A stretch of DNA of 64,000 nucleotides, taken from CAWCTD01 sp963798455. GTDB taxonomy: Bacteria > Acidobacteriota > Terriglobia > Bryobacterales > Bryobacteraceae. Below are positions 54,710-63,488 of this stretch, piece after piece. Each line of letters starts with the position of its first letter. The stretch's first letter is position 1. The notes under the pieces were generated by a model that saw only the letters and a list, made by a program, of their open reading frames with translations, did not search any database and had not been told where the DNA came from. Made by a program: the position numbers and the translations under genes. The stretch is taken from NCBI GenBank assembly GCA_963798455.1, contig CAWCTD010000003.1:1488001-1552000 (forward strand), read 5' to 3'.

Positions 54710-55393
54710 ATGCATTGGCTGACAGCCCCGTTGCTCTTTGTCGCTATGCTCGCGACGCCCGCTCTCGCCGCAGCCGCATCGCTCGGCGAGGTCCTGGCGG
54801 CCATGGACAAGACTGCCGCTTCCTTCTCCGACATGTCGGCCAAGCTGACCCGCGTGGATTACACGGCCGTGATCAATGACACCAGCAAGGAAAGCGGCGT
54901 CGTGCGCATGAAACGCGCGGGCTCGCGGGACGTTCGCATGAGGATCGATTTCGCCGAGCCCGATCCGCGGACCATCGTCTTCGAGAAGACCACGGCTCAG
55001 ATCTACTATCCCAAGATCCAGACGGTTCAGATCTACAATCTCGGCAAACAGCGCTCGCTGGTGGACCAGTTCCTGCTGCTCGGCTTTGGCAGTTCGGGCA
55101 AGGAACTGTTGCAGAGCTACAGCCTGAAAGTCACGGGCGAGGAGCAGATCGCCGGCCAGCCGGCCACGCGCCTTGAGCTTGTTCCCAAGGCCGGCTCCGT
55201 GCGGGAATACATCCAGAAAGCGCAACTGTGGATTTCCGCCGGCGGCTATCCTCTGCAGCAGAGGTTCGACCGGCCGTCGGGCGATTACACTCTCATCACG
55301 TATAGTGATGTCCAGATCAACACCAATGCGCCCGACAGCGCGTTCCAGTTGAGCCTCCCCAAGGGAGTCAGAACCGAATACCCTCAGAAGTAG
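54710..55393 (+). CDS. LolA-like outer-membrane lipoprotein carrier
   Basis: ATG 54710 opens a signal peptide (LLFVAMLATPALAAAA). The 227-residue protein has the LolA/LolB-type half-barrel pattern: MDKTAASFSDMSAKLTRVDY, FEKTTAQIYYPKIQTVQIYNL and WISAGGYPLQQRFD. LolA ferries lipoproteins through the periplasm. Several relatives exist per genome in Acidobacteria, so it may be a specialised paralogue. Confidence 0.8.
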   Translation: MHWLTAPLLFVAMLATPALAAAASLGEVLAAMDKTAASFSDMSAKLTRVDYTAVINDTSKESGVVRMKRAGSRDVRMRIDFAEPDPRTIVFEKTTAQIYYPKIQTVQIYNLGKQRSLVDQFLLLGFGSSGKELLQSYSLKVTGEEQIAGQPATRLELVPKAGSVREYIQKAQLWISAGGYPLQQRFDRPSGDYTLITYSDVQINTNAPDSAFQLSLPKGVRTEYPQK

Positions 55394-55395
55394 GC

Positions 55396-55401
55396 TATAA
55401 T
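55396..55401 (+). promoter_or_regulatory. Perfect -10 hexamer before the HGSNAT-like gene
   Basis: TATAAT stands in an AT-rich island right after the LolA-like stop, 33 bases before the ATG at 55434. No clear -35 is seen at the usual spacing. Confidence 0.35.
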
Positions 55402-55433
55402 AAAAAACACAATATTTCTGGGCGCATTTGCTG

Positions 55434-56528
55434 ATGCCATCTGTTAAGACGTCCTCAACGAGATTGCCCTTCCTGGACTGGACGCGCGGCTTGGCCGCCG
55501 TCATCATGCTGAACGGGCATGTCTTTGATTCCTTCACGAAGCCGGACTATCGGGGCGGCTCCACTTTCGTGCTGACTCAGTTCTTGGGCGGCATGCCTCC
55601 CGCGATATTCCTCTTCCTGGTCGGCGTCACCCTGGCCTTCCTGATGGAAAGCCGGGAACGGCAGGCATGGCCGGCCGGCCGGCGCGTGGTGGCGGCGCTG
55701 CGGCGGGCGGGTTACCTGCTCGGACTGGCGGCTCTGTTCCGCATTCAGCTTTACCTGGTCGGCGCGCCTCAAACGCGCTGGCAGGACCTTTTCAAGGTGG
55801 ACATCCTCAACGCCATGGGTCTGGCCGTCGCCGCCTTGTCGGTGCTGGCGGTGTTGGGCACGGCCGAACGGGTGCGTGCCTGCCTGGTGATGGGCCTGCT
55901 GATAGCCTTCGGCGCGCCCGTGGTCTCGATGCTGAACTTGTCCGGCATGCCAGGGCCTGTCCGGGCCTACCTCGTCCCGGACTCGCTGGCCTTCGGCTTT
56001 TTCCCTTGGGCGGCCTTTGTCGCGTTCGGGATGAGCGCGGGGAGCGTCCTGCGCCTCGCCCGCCGGGACCAACTGGACCGCGTCATGCAATGGGCCGCGC
56101 TCCTGGGCTTGGCGCTGATCGTCGGCGCCAGGTACTGCTCCAACCTGCCCTACTCTCTCTACCCGAAGTCCGACTTCTGGATCGACAGCCCCTGGTTGAT
56201 CCTGATCAAGCTCGGCGTCGTCCTGCTTATCCTGTCGGTCGCCTATCTCTGGACTCAATACGGCGGCGCCGCCGGCTGGAGCTGGGTGCGCCAGTTTGGA
56301 ACGACTTCGCTGCTCGTCTATTGGGTCCACACCGAACTGGTCTACGGCAGGTGGCTTTACTTCTGGAAGGGAAGCCTCGCACCCGGTCAAGCGGCTCTGG
56401 CGGCGCTGGGCGTTATCCTGCTCATGCTGGCCCTCTCCACGCTCAAGACAAACTGGAGGAGCCTGCGCCTGACCCGGCTGAACTTCGCACATCCGTTCGT
56501 CGTCCCGCGCCGGGTCCCCGGCGATTGA
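55434..56528 (+). CDS. Multi-pass membrane protein, DUF1624/HGSNAT-like acyltransferase
   Basis: The 364-residue protein has about nine to ten transmembrane segments. The opening RLPFLDWTRGLAAVIMLNGHVFDSF matches the start of the heparan-alpha-glucosaminide N-acetyltransferase catalytic family, with the conserved His. IFLFLVGVTLAFL and LLVYWVHTELVYG are further typical helices. Such proteins move acetyl groups across the membrane to sugars; the substrate here is unknown. ATG 55434 is preferred to TTG 55428. Confidence 0.8.
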   Translation: MPSVKTSSTRLPFLDWTRGLAAVIMLNGHVFDSFTKPDYRGGSTFVLTQFLGGMPPAIFLFLVGVTLAFLMESRERQAWPAGRRVVAALRRAGYLLGLAALFRIQLYLVGAPQTRWQDLFKVDILNAMGLAVAALSVLAVLGTAERVRACLVMGLLIAFGAPVVSMLNLSGMPGPVRAYLVPDSLAFGFFPWAAFVAFGMSAGSVLRLARRDQLDRVMQWAALLGLALIVGARYCSNLPYSLYPKSDFWIDSPWLILIKLGVVLLILSVAYLWTQYGGAAGWSWVRQFGTTSLLVYWVHTELVYGRWLYFWKGSLAPGQAALAALGVILLMLALSTLKTNWRSLRLTRLNFAHPFVVPRRVPGD

Positions 56529-56583
56529 AGCGGCTGGACGCCCCTCTCCACAGCGCGCTTTCTGTGGTAATGTCTGAAGTAAC

Positions 56584-57285
56584 ATGCGCATCTTGCTGAT
56601 TGAAGACGAAAAACGCATCGCCGATTTTGTCGCCCGCGGCCTGGAAGGCAGCGGGTATTCCGTCGACATCGCCGAGAACGGCCAGCAGGCGCTCACCAGG
56701 GTCGCGGAGGTCGTCTACGACCTGCTGATTCTGGATCTCATGTTGCCGGACATGGACGGGCTGGTCGTCCTCGAGAAGGTCCGCAACCGCAAGGGTAGCC
56801 AGCCGGTTCTCATTCTCAGCGCACGGGGTTCGTTGGACGACCGCGTAAAGGGCCTCGACATCGGCGCCGACGACTACCTGGTCAAGCCCTTCGCCTTCGT
56901 GGAACTGCTGGCCCGCGTTCGCGCCCTGCTCCGGCGGGGACAAGCTTTGCCCGAGCGGTTGCAGGTCGACGATCTTACATTGGACTGCATCCGGCGCAAG
57001 GTCAGCCGGGGCGGTGTCAATATCGAACTGGCGCCCAAGGAATTCGGCATCCTCGAATACTTGATGCGCAACCACGGACGCCCCCTGAGCCGCACCATGA
57101 TCGTCGAACACGTTTGGGAGATGGATTACACCGGGCTCACCAACATCGTGGACGTTTACATCCGCCACCTTCGGGGCAAGATCGACGACGAATGGCCTCA
57201 GAAGCTGATCCGCACCGTGCGGGGCATCGGGTACATGATCGGTTCTCCGCAGGATGCAGGCGCCCCTGCCCCCGCGGGTAGATAG
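56584..57285 (+). CDS. OmpR-family response regulator
   Basis: The 233-residue protein has a receiver domain with Asp51 (LILDLMLPD), Thr/Ser switch (ILSARGS) and Lys in VKPFAF, then a winged helix (PKEFGILEYLMRNHGRPLSRTMIVEHVW, IVDVYIRHLRGKID, RTVRGIGYMI). It resembles CusR/CopR/QseB-type regulators. It lies six bases before its likely kinase. Confidence 0.95.
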   Translation: MRILLIEDEKRIADFVARGLEGSGYSVDIAENGQQALTRVAEVVYDLLILDLMLPDMDGLVVLEKVRNRKGSQPVLILSARGSLDDRVKGLDIGADDYLVKPFAFVELLARVRALLRRGQALPERLQVDDLTLDCIRRKVSRGGVNIELAPKEFGILEYLMRNHGRPLSRTMIVEHVWEMDYTGLTNIVDVYIRHLRGKIDDEWPQKLIRTVRGIGYMIGSPQDAGAPAPAGR

Positions 57286-57291
57286 TCCGCC

Positions 57292-58773
57292 ATGCCCGCG
57301 CCGGGCCCAGGGACCAGGTTTAGTCGCCGGCTGGGCTTCCGCCTGACGGCCGGGTATTTGGCCTTTTTCACCTTCCTGCTCATTTTCGTGGGTCTGTCGT
57401 TCCGCAGCACCTTGATCACCATCCAGGAGTCCCAGGTCAAGGACTTTCTTGAAGAGGACCGGGCTGCTCTCGACGGATTCCTGCGACAGACCGGTGCGGG
57501 GCTGGCCTGGGACTACGATGCGAACAACCCACAGGATTCCTTCCTGGTGGAGCGGCTGCGACGGGTGTTTATGCTGGCCGACCAGGATGGGAACGTGCTG
57601 GACGTGTCACCGGCCTACCGGGTCATCGGCTTGGAACCGCCGTCAGAAATCCAGCGGGTTCTGCGGTCGAGCGAGCCGGTGTGGAGGACGCGACGGGACC
57701 CCTGGGGCACCGACTACCTGATTCGCCTAGGCGCATTCATCGCGCCGGATGGAAAGCGCTATTTCGTCGCCCAGGGGCGAAACATGGCTCTGACCGAGGC
57801 GACGGCGGCGCAATTCACGTGGCACTACTTCTCCGCGTTGCCCGTGATCGTCCTGGTCGGCGGCTTGCTGGGCTGGTTCATGACGAAGCGAGGACTCCAG
57901 CCTTTGAATCAGGTGGCGCTGACCTCGGATTCCATCACCAGTTCCAACCTCAGCCTTCGCATCCCGTTGCGCAACGCGGGAGACGAGCTGGACCGTCTGA
58001 TCGACACGTTCAACCGGATGATCGAGCGCCTGGAGAACTCGTTCCAGCAGATGCGTCAATTCACGGCCGACGTGTCGCACGAGCTTCGGACGCCGATCAC
58101 GGCAGTCCGGGGCCAGTTGGAGGTCGCCCTGATGACCGCCCAGGGCGAAGAGCCGTTGCGCGACGCCATTCTGACCGCTTTGGAGGAGACCGAGCGCCTC
58201 ACGGATTTCGTCAAGGCCATGTTGCAGCTTTCTCAGGCCGAGTCGGGACAGCTTGTCCTCCGCAAGGAACCGCAGGACCTCTGCGCGCTGGCCCTCGACA
58301 TCCTGGATCAGTACCGCCTCGCCGCCGAGGAGGCCGGACTGCGCCTCGTCACGAAGCTTCCTCCGCAGTGCGTCGCCGAGGTGGATCGCATCCAATTCGA
58401 ACGCCTCCTCTCGAACCTGCTTTCCAACGCCATCAAGTACACGCCCTCGGGCGGCGAGGTCCGCTTGGAGCTGTGGTCAAACGATTATCGGGTGGAGATG
58501 ACCGTCGAAGACAGCGGCCGCGGTATTCCCAGCGAGTATCTGTCGCACGTCTTTGACCGCTTCTATCGCGTTCCCAGCACCGACTCCAGCGTTACGCGGG
58601 GCATGGGGCTGGGACTGAGCTTCGTGGCCTGGATCGTGAAGGCGCACAGCGGCCGGATTGACGTCACCAGCGCCCCGGGCAAGGGCAGCCGTTTCGTGGT
58701 GACTTTGCCGCTGTCCTCCGCGCCGGCCGGGGCAATTTCCAACCACATGCGAAGGGCCTCAAATGGACATTGA
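57292..58773 (+). CDS. Sensor histidine kinase (CusS/QseC-like)
   Basis: The 493-residue protein has TM1 (GYLAFFTFLLIFVGLSF), a periplasmic domain (about 45-180), TM2 (LPVIVLVGGLLGWFMT), HAMP, HisKA with His263 (DVSHELRTP) and HATPase (NLLSNAIKYTPSGG, DSGRGIP, GMGLGLSFVAW). It is the cognate partner of the regulator immediately upstream. The signal cannot be inferred. The STAS gene overlaps its last 11 bases. Confidence 0.93.
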   Translation: MPAPGPGTRFSRRLGFRLTAGYLAFFTFLLIFVGLSFRSTLITIQESQVKDFLEEDRAALDGFLRQTGAGLAWDYDANNPQDSFLVERLRRVFMLADQDGNVLDVSPAYRVIGLEPPSEIQRVLRSSEPVWRTRRDPWGTDYLIRLGAFIAPDGKRYFVAQGRNMALTEATAAQFTWHYFSALPVIVLVGGLLGWFMTKRGLQPLNQVALTSDSITSSNLSLRIPLRNAGDELDRLIDTFNRMIERLENSFQQMRQFTADVSHELRTPITAVRGQLEVALMTAQGEEPLRDAILTALEETERLTDFVKAMLQLSQAESGQLVLRKEPQDLCALALDILDQYRLAAEEAGLRLVTKLPPQCVAEVDRIQFERLLSNLLSNAIKYTPSGGEVRLELWSNDYRVEMTVEDSGRGIPSEYLSHVFDRFYRVPSTDSSVTRGMGLGLSFVAWIVKAHSGRIDVTSAPGKGSRFVVTLPLSSAPAGAISNHMRRASNGH

Positions 58774-59176
58774 GATCAACCGCCGCGAGAAGGAAGGCAT
58801 CACCATCCTGGATCTGAAGGGATCCTTGACTGCCGGTCAGACCGTCACCACCCTCCGTGACGCTCTGCGCGCTCACTTGGCCCAGGGCGGCCAGAACGTG
58901 ATCCTGAACCTCGAACACGTGGACTACATCGACAGCACCGGCCTGGGGGCCATGGTGATGTGTTTCACCGCGCTGCGGAAGTCCTCCGGCCGGCTGGTGC
59001 TGCTGAATCTGAACCAGCGCCACCTGGAGCTGCTGGTGCTTACCAAGCTCTCCACCGTGTTCGAGATTTTCGACGACGAGCAACAGGCCGTGAACAGCTT
59101 CTTTCCCAACCGTCAGATCACCCGCTTCGACATCCTCCGCTTCATCGAGCAACAGCGCCGTGGCGCCGAAGATTAG
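58763..59176 (+). CDS. STAS-domain anti-sigma factor antagonist
   Basis: The 137-residue protein has the STAS fold of SpoIIAA/RsbV: GITILDLKGSLTAG, LNLEHVDYIDSTGLGAMV with phospho-acceptor Ser58, and LLNLNQRHLELLVLTKL. A C-terminal extension of about 25 residues is unusual. Unphosphorylated STAS antagonists bind anti-sigma kinases and free a sigma factor; no such kinase is next to it. Overlap with the histidine kinase gene suggests joint expression and perhaps a link between the two pathways. Confidence 0.9.
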   Translation: MDIEINRREKEGITILDLKGSLTAGQTVTTLRDALRAHLAQGGQNVILNLEHVDYIDSTGLGAMVMCFTALRKSSGRLVLLNLNQRHLELLVLTKLSTVFEIFDDEQQAVNSFFPNRQITRFDILRFIEQQRRGAED

Positions 59177-59201
59177 GGCGATCCGTTAAGATAGTCTCTT
59201 C

Positions 59202-60506
59202 ATGCAACTGGTCGTCATCGGCGGGCAGGGCGCGGGCCTGAGCGCCGCCTCGCGAGCGCGGCGCATCGACGCGGGCCTGGATATTGTCGTCCTCGAAAAG
59301 GGCGGCACGATCTCGTATGTCACCTGCTCCCTGCCCTACTACGTCGAGGGCAGAGTGCCCTCCGAGAGCGACCTGATCTTGCACGACGCCGAGTACTTCC
59401 AGCGCGAGCGCGGCATCCAGGTGCGGACGCGAACGCTCGTCCAGGAGATTCGCCATGCCCGGCGCGAGTTGCTGCTTTCGGGCGGCGAGCGCCTGTCTTA
59501 CGACAAGCTCGTGATCGCCAGCGGGGCGCGGCCGGATCGCACCGTGCTCGGATCCAAACCGCCGCTCAATGCCTTCACCCTTCACACCCTGGAGGACGCG
59601 CGTCGTCTGCGCGAGTTCATCGAGACGAGCCGCCCGCGGCGCGCGGTGGTGATTGGCGCCGGCTACATCGGCCTGGAAGCCGCCGACGTGCTGCGCGCCC
59701 GGGGACTCGAGGTCACCGTGTTCGAGGCTTCCGGGTACGTGCTCGGCCGTCCCGATGCCGGCCTGACCACCGGCGTGCGCGATGAGCTCACACGCGCCGG
59801 TATCGAGCTGCGCCTGGGCACGCCGGTCACCAGCGTCGAACCCGGCCGGGTGAACGGCGTGGCTTGCGATCTCATCCTATCGGCCGCGGGCCTGGCGCCC
59901 AATGTCGAGCTGGCCGAGGAAGCGGGAGTTCGACTGGGCGCCACGGGAGCCATCGCGGTGAACGAGCGCATGGAAACCAGCATCGCCGGCATCTTCGCCG
60001 CCGGCGATTGCGCCCAAGCCATGCACCTGGTGACCGGGCGCCCCGCTTACATCCCTCTGGGCACAACCGCCAACCGGATGGGCCGCGTGGCCGGCGCGTG
60101 CGCCGCGGGGGCGCGCGAGCGCTTCGCCGGCATCGTCGGGACTTCCATCGTCAAAGTCTCGAAGCTGGGCGTCGCCATGACCGGACTCTCCCTCGCGGAG
60201 GCCAGCCAGGAAGGCTTCGATCCGGTTTCGTCCCGGATCACGGCTCTCGACCACCCGAAGTACTTCAAGGGCCGTCCCACTACCGTCGAGTTGACCGCCG
60301 ACCGGCGCTCCCGGCGCCTGCTCGGCGGAACGGTCATGGGCGAGGCCGGGGTTCCCGGACGAATCAACCTCATCGCGGCGGCCCTGACGTGCCGTATGCG
60401 CGTCGAGGATTTCGAGCAACTGGACTTGGCCTACACGCCCCCGTTTACACCCGGGGTGGACCCGGTGCTCGTGGCGGCCCACCAACTGCTGAAGTTGCTA
60501 GACTGA
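59202..60506 (+). CDS. FAD/NAD(P) disulfide oxidoreductase, CoA-disulfide-reductase-like
   Basis: The 434-residue flavoprotein has an FAD Rossmann motif (VVIGGQGAGLSAASRAR), the single redox cysteine Cys42 in VTCSLPYY (the place of the CoADR/NADH-oxidase cysteine), an NAD(P) Rossmann motif (VVIGAGYIGLEAADVL) and GIFAAGDCAQ. A C-terminal dimerisation domain follows. Relatives reduce CoA disulfide, persulfides or oxygen with NAD(P)H. It leads a compact redox group with a thioredoxin-fold protein (six bases downstream) and NuoI. Confidence 0.88.
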   Translation: MQLVVIGGQGAGLSAASRARRIDAGLDIVVLEKGGTISYVTCSLPYYVEGRVPSESDLILHDAEYFQRERGIQVRTRTLVQEIRHARRELLLSGGERLSYDKLVIASGARPDRTVLGSKPPLNAFTLHTLEDARRLREFIETSRPRRAVVIGAGYIGLEAADVLRARGLEVTVFEASGYVLGRPDAGLTTGVRDELTRAGIELRLGTPVTSVEPGRVNGVACDLILSAAGLAPNVELAEEAGVRLGATGAIAVNERMETSIAGIFAAGDCAQAMHLVTGRPAYIPLGTTANRMGRVAGACAAGARERFAGIVGTSIVKVSKLGVAMTGLSLAEASQEGFDPVSSRITALDHPKYFKGRPTTVELTADRRSRRLLGGTVMGEAGVPGRINLIAAALTCRMRVEDFEQLDLAYTPPFTPGVDPVLVAAHQLLKLLD

Positions 60507-60512
60507 GGACAG

Positions 60513-61007
60513 ATGGCTTGGGGGAAACGCAAAGAAATGCTGGCCACGGGTTCACAGGCGCCGTCCTTCCGTCTCAAGGACTTGCAGGGCATTGAGCGCT
60601 CGCTGGAGGATCTACTCGCATCCGGACCGGTTCTACTGGCCTTCTTCAAGGAGAGCTGCCCGGTGTGCCAGTTCACCTTCCCGTTTCTGGAACGGCTTCA
60701 CCAGGGCGCGGGTGGCGCGCTCCAGTTGGTCGCCGTTTCGCAGGATGACGCCCGGTCTACCGAGAAGTTCAATCGCGATTGCGGGGTCGGTTTCACGACC
60801 CTGCTCGACGAAGCTCGGGCGGGCTACCAGGCGAGTAACGCATTCGGTATCTCGTACGTGCCTGCTTGTTTCCTCATCGAGAAAGACGGGAAGGTTTCCT
60901 GGACGCAGGAGGGCTTCTCCAAGGGCGAGTTTGAGGCGGTGGGCCGCCGCGCGGCTGTGGCATTATTCAAGCCCGGCGAATACGTGCCCGAGTGGAAGGC
61001 GGGTTGA
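60513..61007 (+). CDS. Thioredoxin-fold (AhpC/TSA/TlpA-like) protein with CPVC motif
   Basis: The 164-residue protein has the AhpC/TlpA opening (GSQAPSFRLKDLQGIERSLEDLL), a CPVC redox pair (Cys49, Cys52) and the cis-proline region YVPACFLIEKDGKV. No signal peptide is seen, so it acts in the cytoplasm. It follows the flavoprotein gene by six bases, which may supply its electrons; that link is inferred. Confidence 0.88.
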   Translation: MAWGKRKEMLATGSQAPSFRLKDLQGIERSLEDLLASGPVLLAFFKESCPVCQFTFPFLERLHQGAGGALQLVAVSQDDARSTEKFNRDCGVGFTTLLDEARAGYQASNAFGISYVPACFLIEKDGKVSWTQEGFSKGEFEAVGRRAAVALFKPGEYVPEWKAG

Positions 61008-61021
61008 GGGTCGAAAAACTA

Positions 61022-61038
61022 GGCTCCCGGGGGGAGCC
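61022..61038 (+). terminator. GC-rich hairpin between thioredoxin-fold gene and nuoI
   Basis: GGCTCCC (61022-61028) pairs perfectly with GGGAGCC (61032-61038) over a three-base loop. No T-run follows, so it may weaken read-through or shield an mRNA end rather than terminate fully. Confidence 0.4.
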
Positions 61039-61059
61039 AGGTCGGACTGAGGGAAATCG

Positions 61060-61536
61060 ATGCCATCAGAAGTCAGCGAGGCGCTGAAGTCGGCAGCGGC
61101 GATCGTCAAGGGGATGAGCACCACCCTGAAGGAGATGCTGTCGCCGACCATCACCGAGAACTACCCCGACGAGCCGCCCAAGGTGCAGGAGCGCTACCGG
61201 GGCGTCCACGTTCTCCGGCGCGACGAGAACGGCCTGGAGAAGTGCGTGGCCTGTTTTCTGTGCGCGGCGGCCTGCCCCTCCCACTGCATTTACATCGAGG
61301 CGGCGGAGAACACTGACGCGGTGCGGATCAGCGGCGGCGATCGCTACGCCACGGTGTACAACATCGACTACAACCGCTGCATCTTCTGCGGCTATTGCGT
61401 GGAGGCTTGTCCCACGGATGCCATCACCCACGGCCACGGATTCGAAGTGGCCAGCTTCAACACCTCGACCCTGATCTACCGGAAAGAGCGGCTGCTGGAG
61501 CCGCTCCCCGAGGCCACGAAGACCGCCGCCGACTAA
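61060..61536 (+). CDS. nuoI: NADH-quinone oxidoreductase subunit I (two 4Fe-4S clusters)
   Basis: The 158-residue protein has the NuoI N-terminal helix and two ferredoxin motifs: Cys62-x2-Cys65-x2-Cys68-x3-Cys72 and Cys107-x2-Cys110-x2-Cys113-x3-Cys117 (KCVACFLCAAACP, RCIFCGYCVEACP). YRGVHVLRRDENGLEKC matches Complex I subunit I. It carries electrons toward the quinone module. No other nuo gene is in the window, so here it is a detached copy. Its stop overlaps the end of the convergent RHS fragment. Confidence 0.9.
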   Translation: MPSEVSEALKSAAAIVKGMSTTLKEMLSPTITENYPDEPPKVQERYRGVHVLRRDENGLEKCVACFLCAAACPSHCIYIEAAENTDAVRISGGDRYATVYNIDYNRCIFCGYCVEACPTDAITHGHGFEVASFNTSTLIYRKERLLEPLPEATKTAAD

Positions 61537-62639
61537 GTTTTTCCCGCCAGCACGCCGTACGCCCGCCGGGCAACGATCACCTCGGAACGATGATCTTCAT
61601 CAGCTCCGAACGATAACTCCCATCGCCCGGAATCCGCACCCGAGACCCAGTCCTTGCGCTGCGTGATCCGCCCGTCGTTCTGGGTGGCCGAGTAGATGTA
61701 CTGGTAGTCCATCCGGGTCACACCACTGGCCACGGCCGTCTGGCGCGCCAACTGACTCAGCGGATTGTACTGCCGGGTCTCGGTGTACCGGCCATTGTTG
61801 TCAAACTGGTTCATCTGGGTGATCTGGCCGGCGGCGTTGTACTGCACCTCCCGGACATAGTCCGTGGGGATCGCTTGGTTGTCGGTGAGCTTGGTGGGGC
61901 GTCCCATGGAGTCGTAGGTGTAGGTCAATTCCAAGCCGGAAGGGTACTGGGTGGAAACGGGCGCGCCCTCGTCGTTGTAGGTGTAGCTGGCCTGGAGGTT
62001 GAAGCCGCCGCCGTTCTGCGTCTGGGTGGTCACTAGGCCGGCCTGGGTGTAGTCGTAGGACTGGCTCCAGGCGCCGCCGGTGCAGGACCCGCCGCCCCAA
62101 CTGGTGGACGTCAGCCGTCCCCAGCCATTGACGCCCCCGTCGTAGACGAAGTTCGTGCGCTGGCAGAGGTCTTCCTGGCCCCCCGAGACCGGGTAGCGCC
62201 GGATCTGGGTCACGCGCCGGTAGCTGTCGTAGGTGTACTGCACCTGCTGGTTCTTGGCGTCCGTCTTGGTGGCCACGGTGCCGTCCGCGTTGTAGGTGTA
62301 GCTCACCGTGCCGTTTTCGGGGTTGGCTGCGCTGGTCAAACGGCCGGTGGCCAGGTCGTAGTTGAAGGTGCGGGTCTGGGTGGTCGAGCCCCGGGGCATG
62401 GAAACCTGGATCAACTGGCTGCGCAGGTTGTACGTGTAGTTGGCCTGGACCTGGCCCAGGGACGGGTCCTGCTCGGTCACCTGGACCAGGTTGCCCATCG
62501 CGTCCAGGGTGTACTTCTTCCATTTTCCGGCAGGGTCGGTCACGGTCACGGTGTCGCCCTGGCAAACGTAGGTGTTCGTCCCGGAGCTGGCCGGCCGGGC
62601 GACGCAGAAGCCCGCGGGTCCACTTAGTCCCCTCGGCAC
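61533..62639 (-). pseudogene. RHS/YD-repeat protein fragment
   Basis: About 330 residues of YD repeats are clear (YTYNADGTVATKTDAKNQQVQYTYDSYRRV, YNAAGQITQMNQFDNNGRYTETRQYNPLSQL). The frame begins mid-repeat with no signal or start motif. It ends after DGRITQRKDWVSG by running into unrelated sequence, without the RHS core PxxxxDPxGL motif. It is therefore an internal fragment of a large RHS gene. Its position downstream of another gene that may also be RHS fits the orphan cassettes left by polymorphic-toxin exchange. Confidence 0.8.
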
Positions 62640-62717
62640 TATCGGCGGAACACAGGTTATAAAGCCAGGACAGCGGACTCAGACGCCGACCAAAGGTTTC
62701 GGGTTGCGTCACGGGTT

Positions 62718-63482
62718 TCAAGGGTTTGTCAGCTTCAGCTTGATGGGGTTAGTCCCGACGATTTCCTGCGGCTTGTAGAGCTGGAGGTCGGTGCCCATCA
62801 TGCGCTCATAGATAACGACAGGGTCGGGTTCCAAACTACTCAGCTTGAAAAGGCCCAACTCGAAGCGGCCCGTCTTGGAGTCCAAAATCGCCGCGCCGGT
62901 CTGCGGGTCATCGACGTTGAAGTCTTCCACCAGGAGCCACCATTCGGCATCTTCCGCCTTCATGGAGAGGTCCAAGGCCGCCGACGGGATCTCCTTGCGC
63001 GCCTCCCTGACCATGGCATCGAGAAAGGCTTTCTTCAAGGGTCCGGGTGGTGTGGGACGCCAGGCTTCAATCCGCGGAGGCATCCGCACAAGGCACCACT
63101 GGTCGGGATGGATCTCGTAAGTCTTCAAGTACCAATCGAAACTGCTCTGCATTTCGCCGGGATTCCATCCATACGCCGCGCCAGCGGGAGGGATGAGACG
63201 TGGGTCAATTCGCAAGATTTCCCGGTAAAAATCATCGCCCGGTGGACGCGGAGGGTTGACTCTCGTCCTCATCAATGGAAGATCGATGTAGAGTGCGGTT
63301 TCCGCACGCACTGCCAGGACTCTTGTTCCCATGCTTGCCTTCTGTACAAATGTCAAGGGGTATTCGAGCTTCCCGCCCTCATAGCAAAGATAGTGCTCGA
63401 TCAGGCGCCTCTCCACCGGGGTCAGTCTGCAATCGGGGTATTGCTGCAACCAACAAAGCATGACAATGAACAGGTACATCAC
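62718..63482 (-). CDS. Unknown protein, candidate immunity protein
   Basis: The 254-residue product starts six bases after the stop of the upstream partial gene. The first 17 residues (MMYLFIVMLCWLQQYPD) could be a signal or membrane segment. The rest is soluble, with Trp-rich stretches (AEWWLLVEDFNVDDPQTG) and RFELGLFKLSSL. No family was recognised. Placement between a gene ending and an RHS fragment is the usual place of an immunity gene; this is inference only. Confidence 0.6.
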   Translation of the reverse strand: MMYLFIVMLCWLQQYPDCRLTPVERRLIEHYLCYEGGKLEYPLTFVQKASMGTRVLAVRAETALYIDLPLMRTRVNPPRPPGDDFYREILRIDPRLIPPAGAAYGWNPGEMQSSFDWYLKTYEIHPDQWCLVRMPPRIEAWRPTPPGPLKKAFLDAMVREARKEIPSAALDLSMKAEDAEWWLLVEDFNVDDPQTGAAILDSKTGRFELGLFKLSSLEPDPVVIYERMMGTDLQLYKPQEIVGTNPIKLKLTNP

Positions 63483-63488
63483 GGTCCC

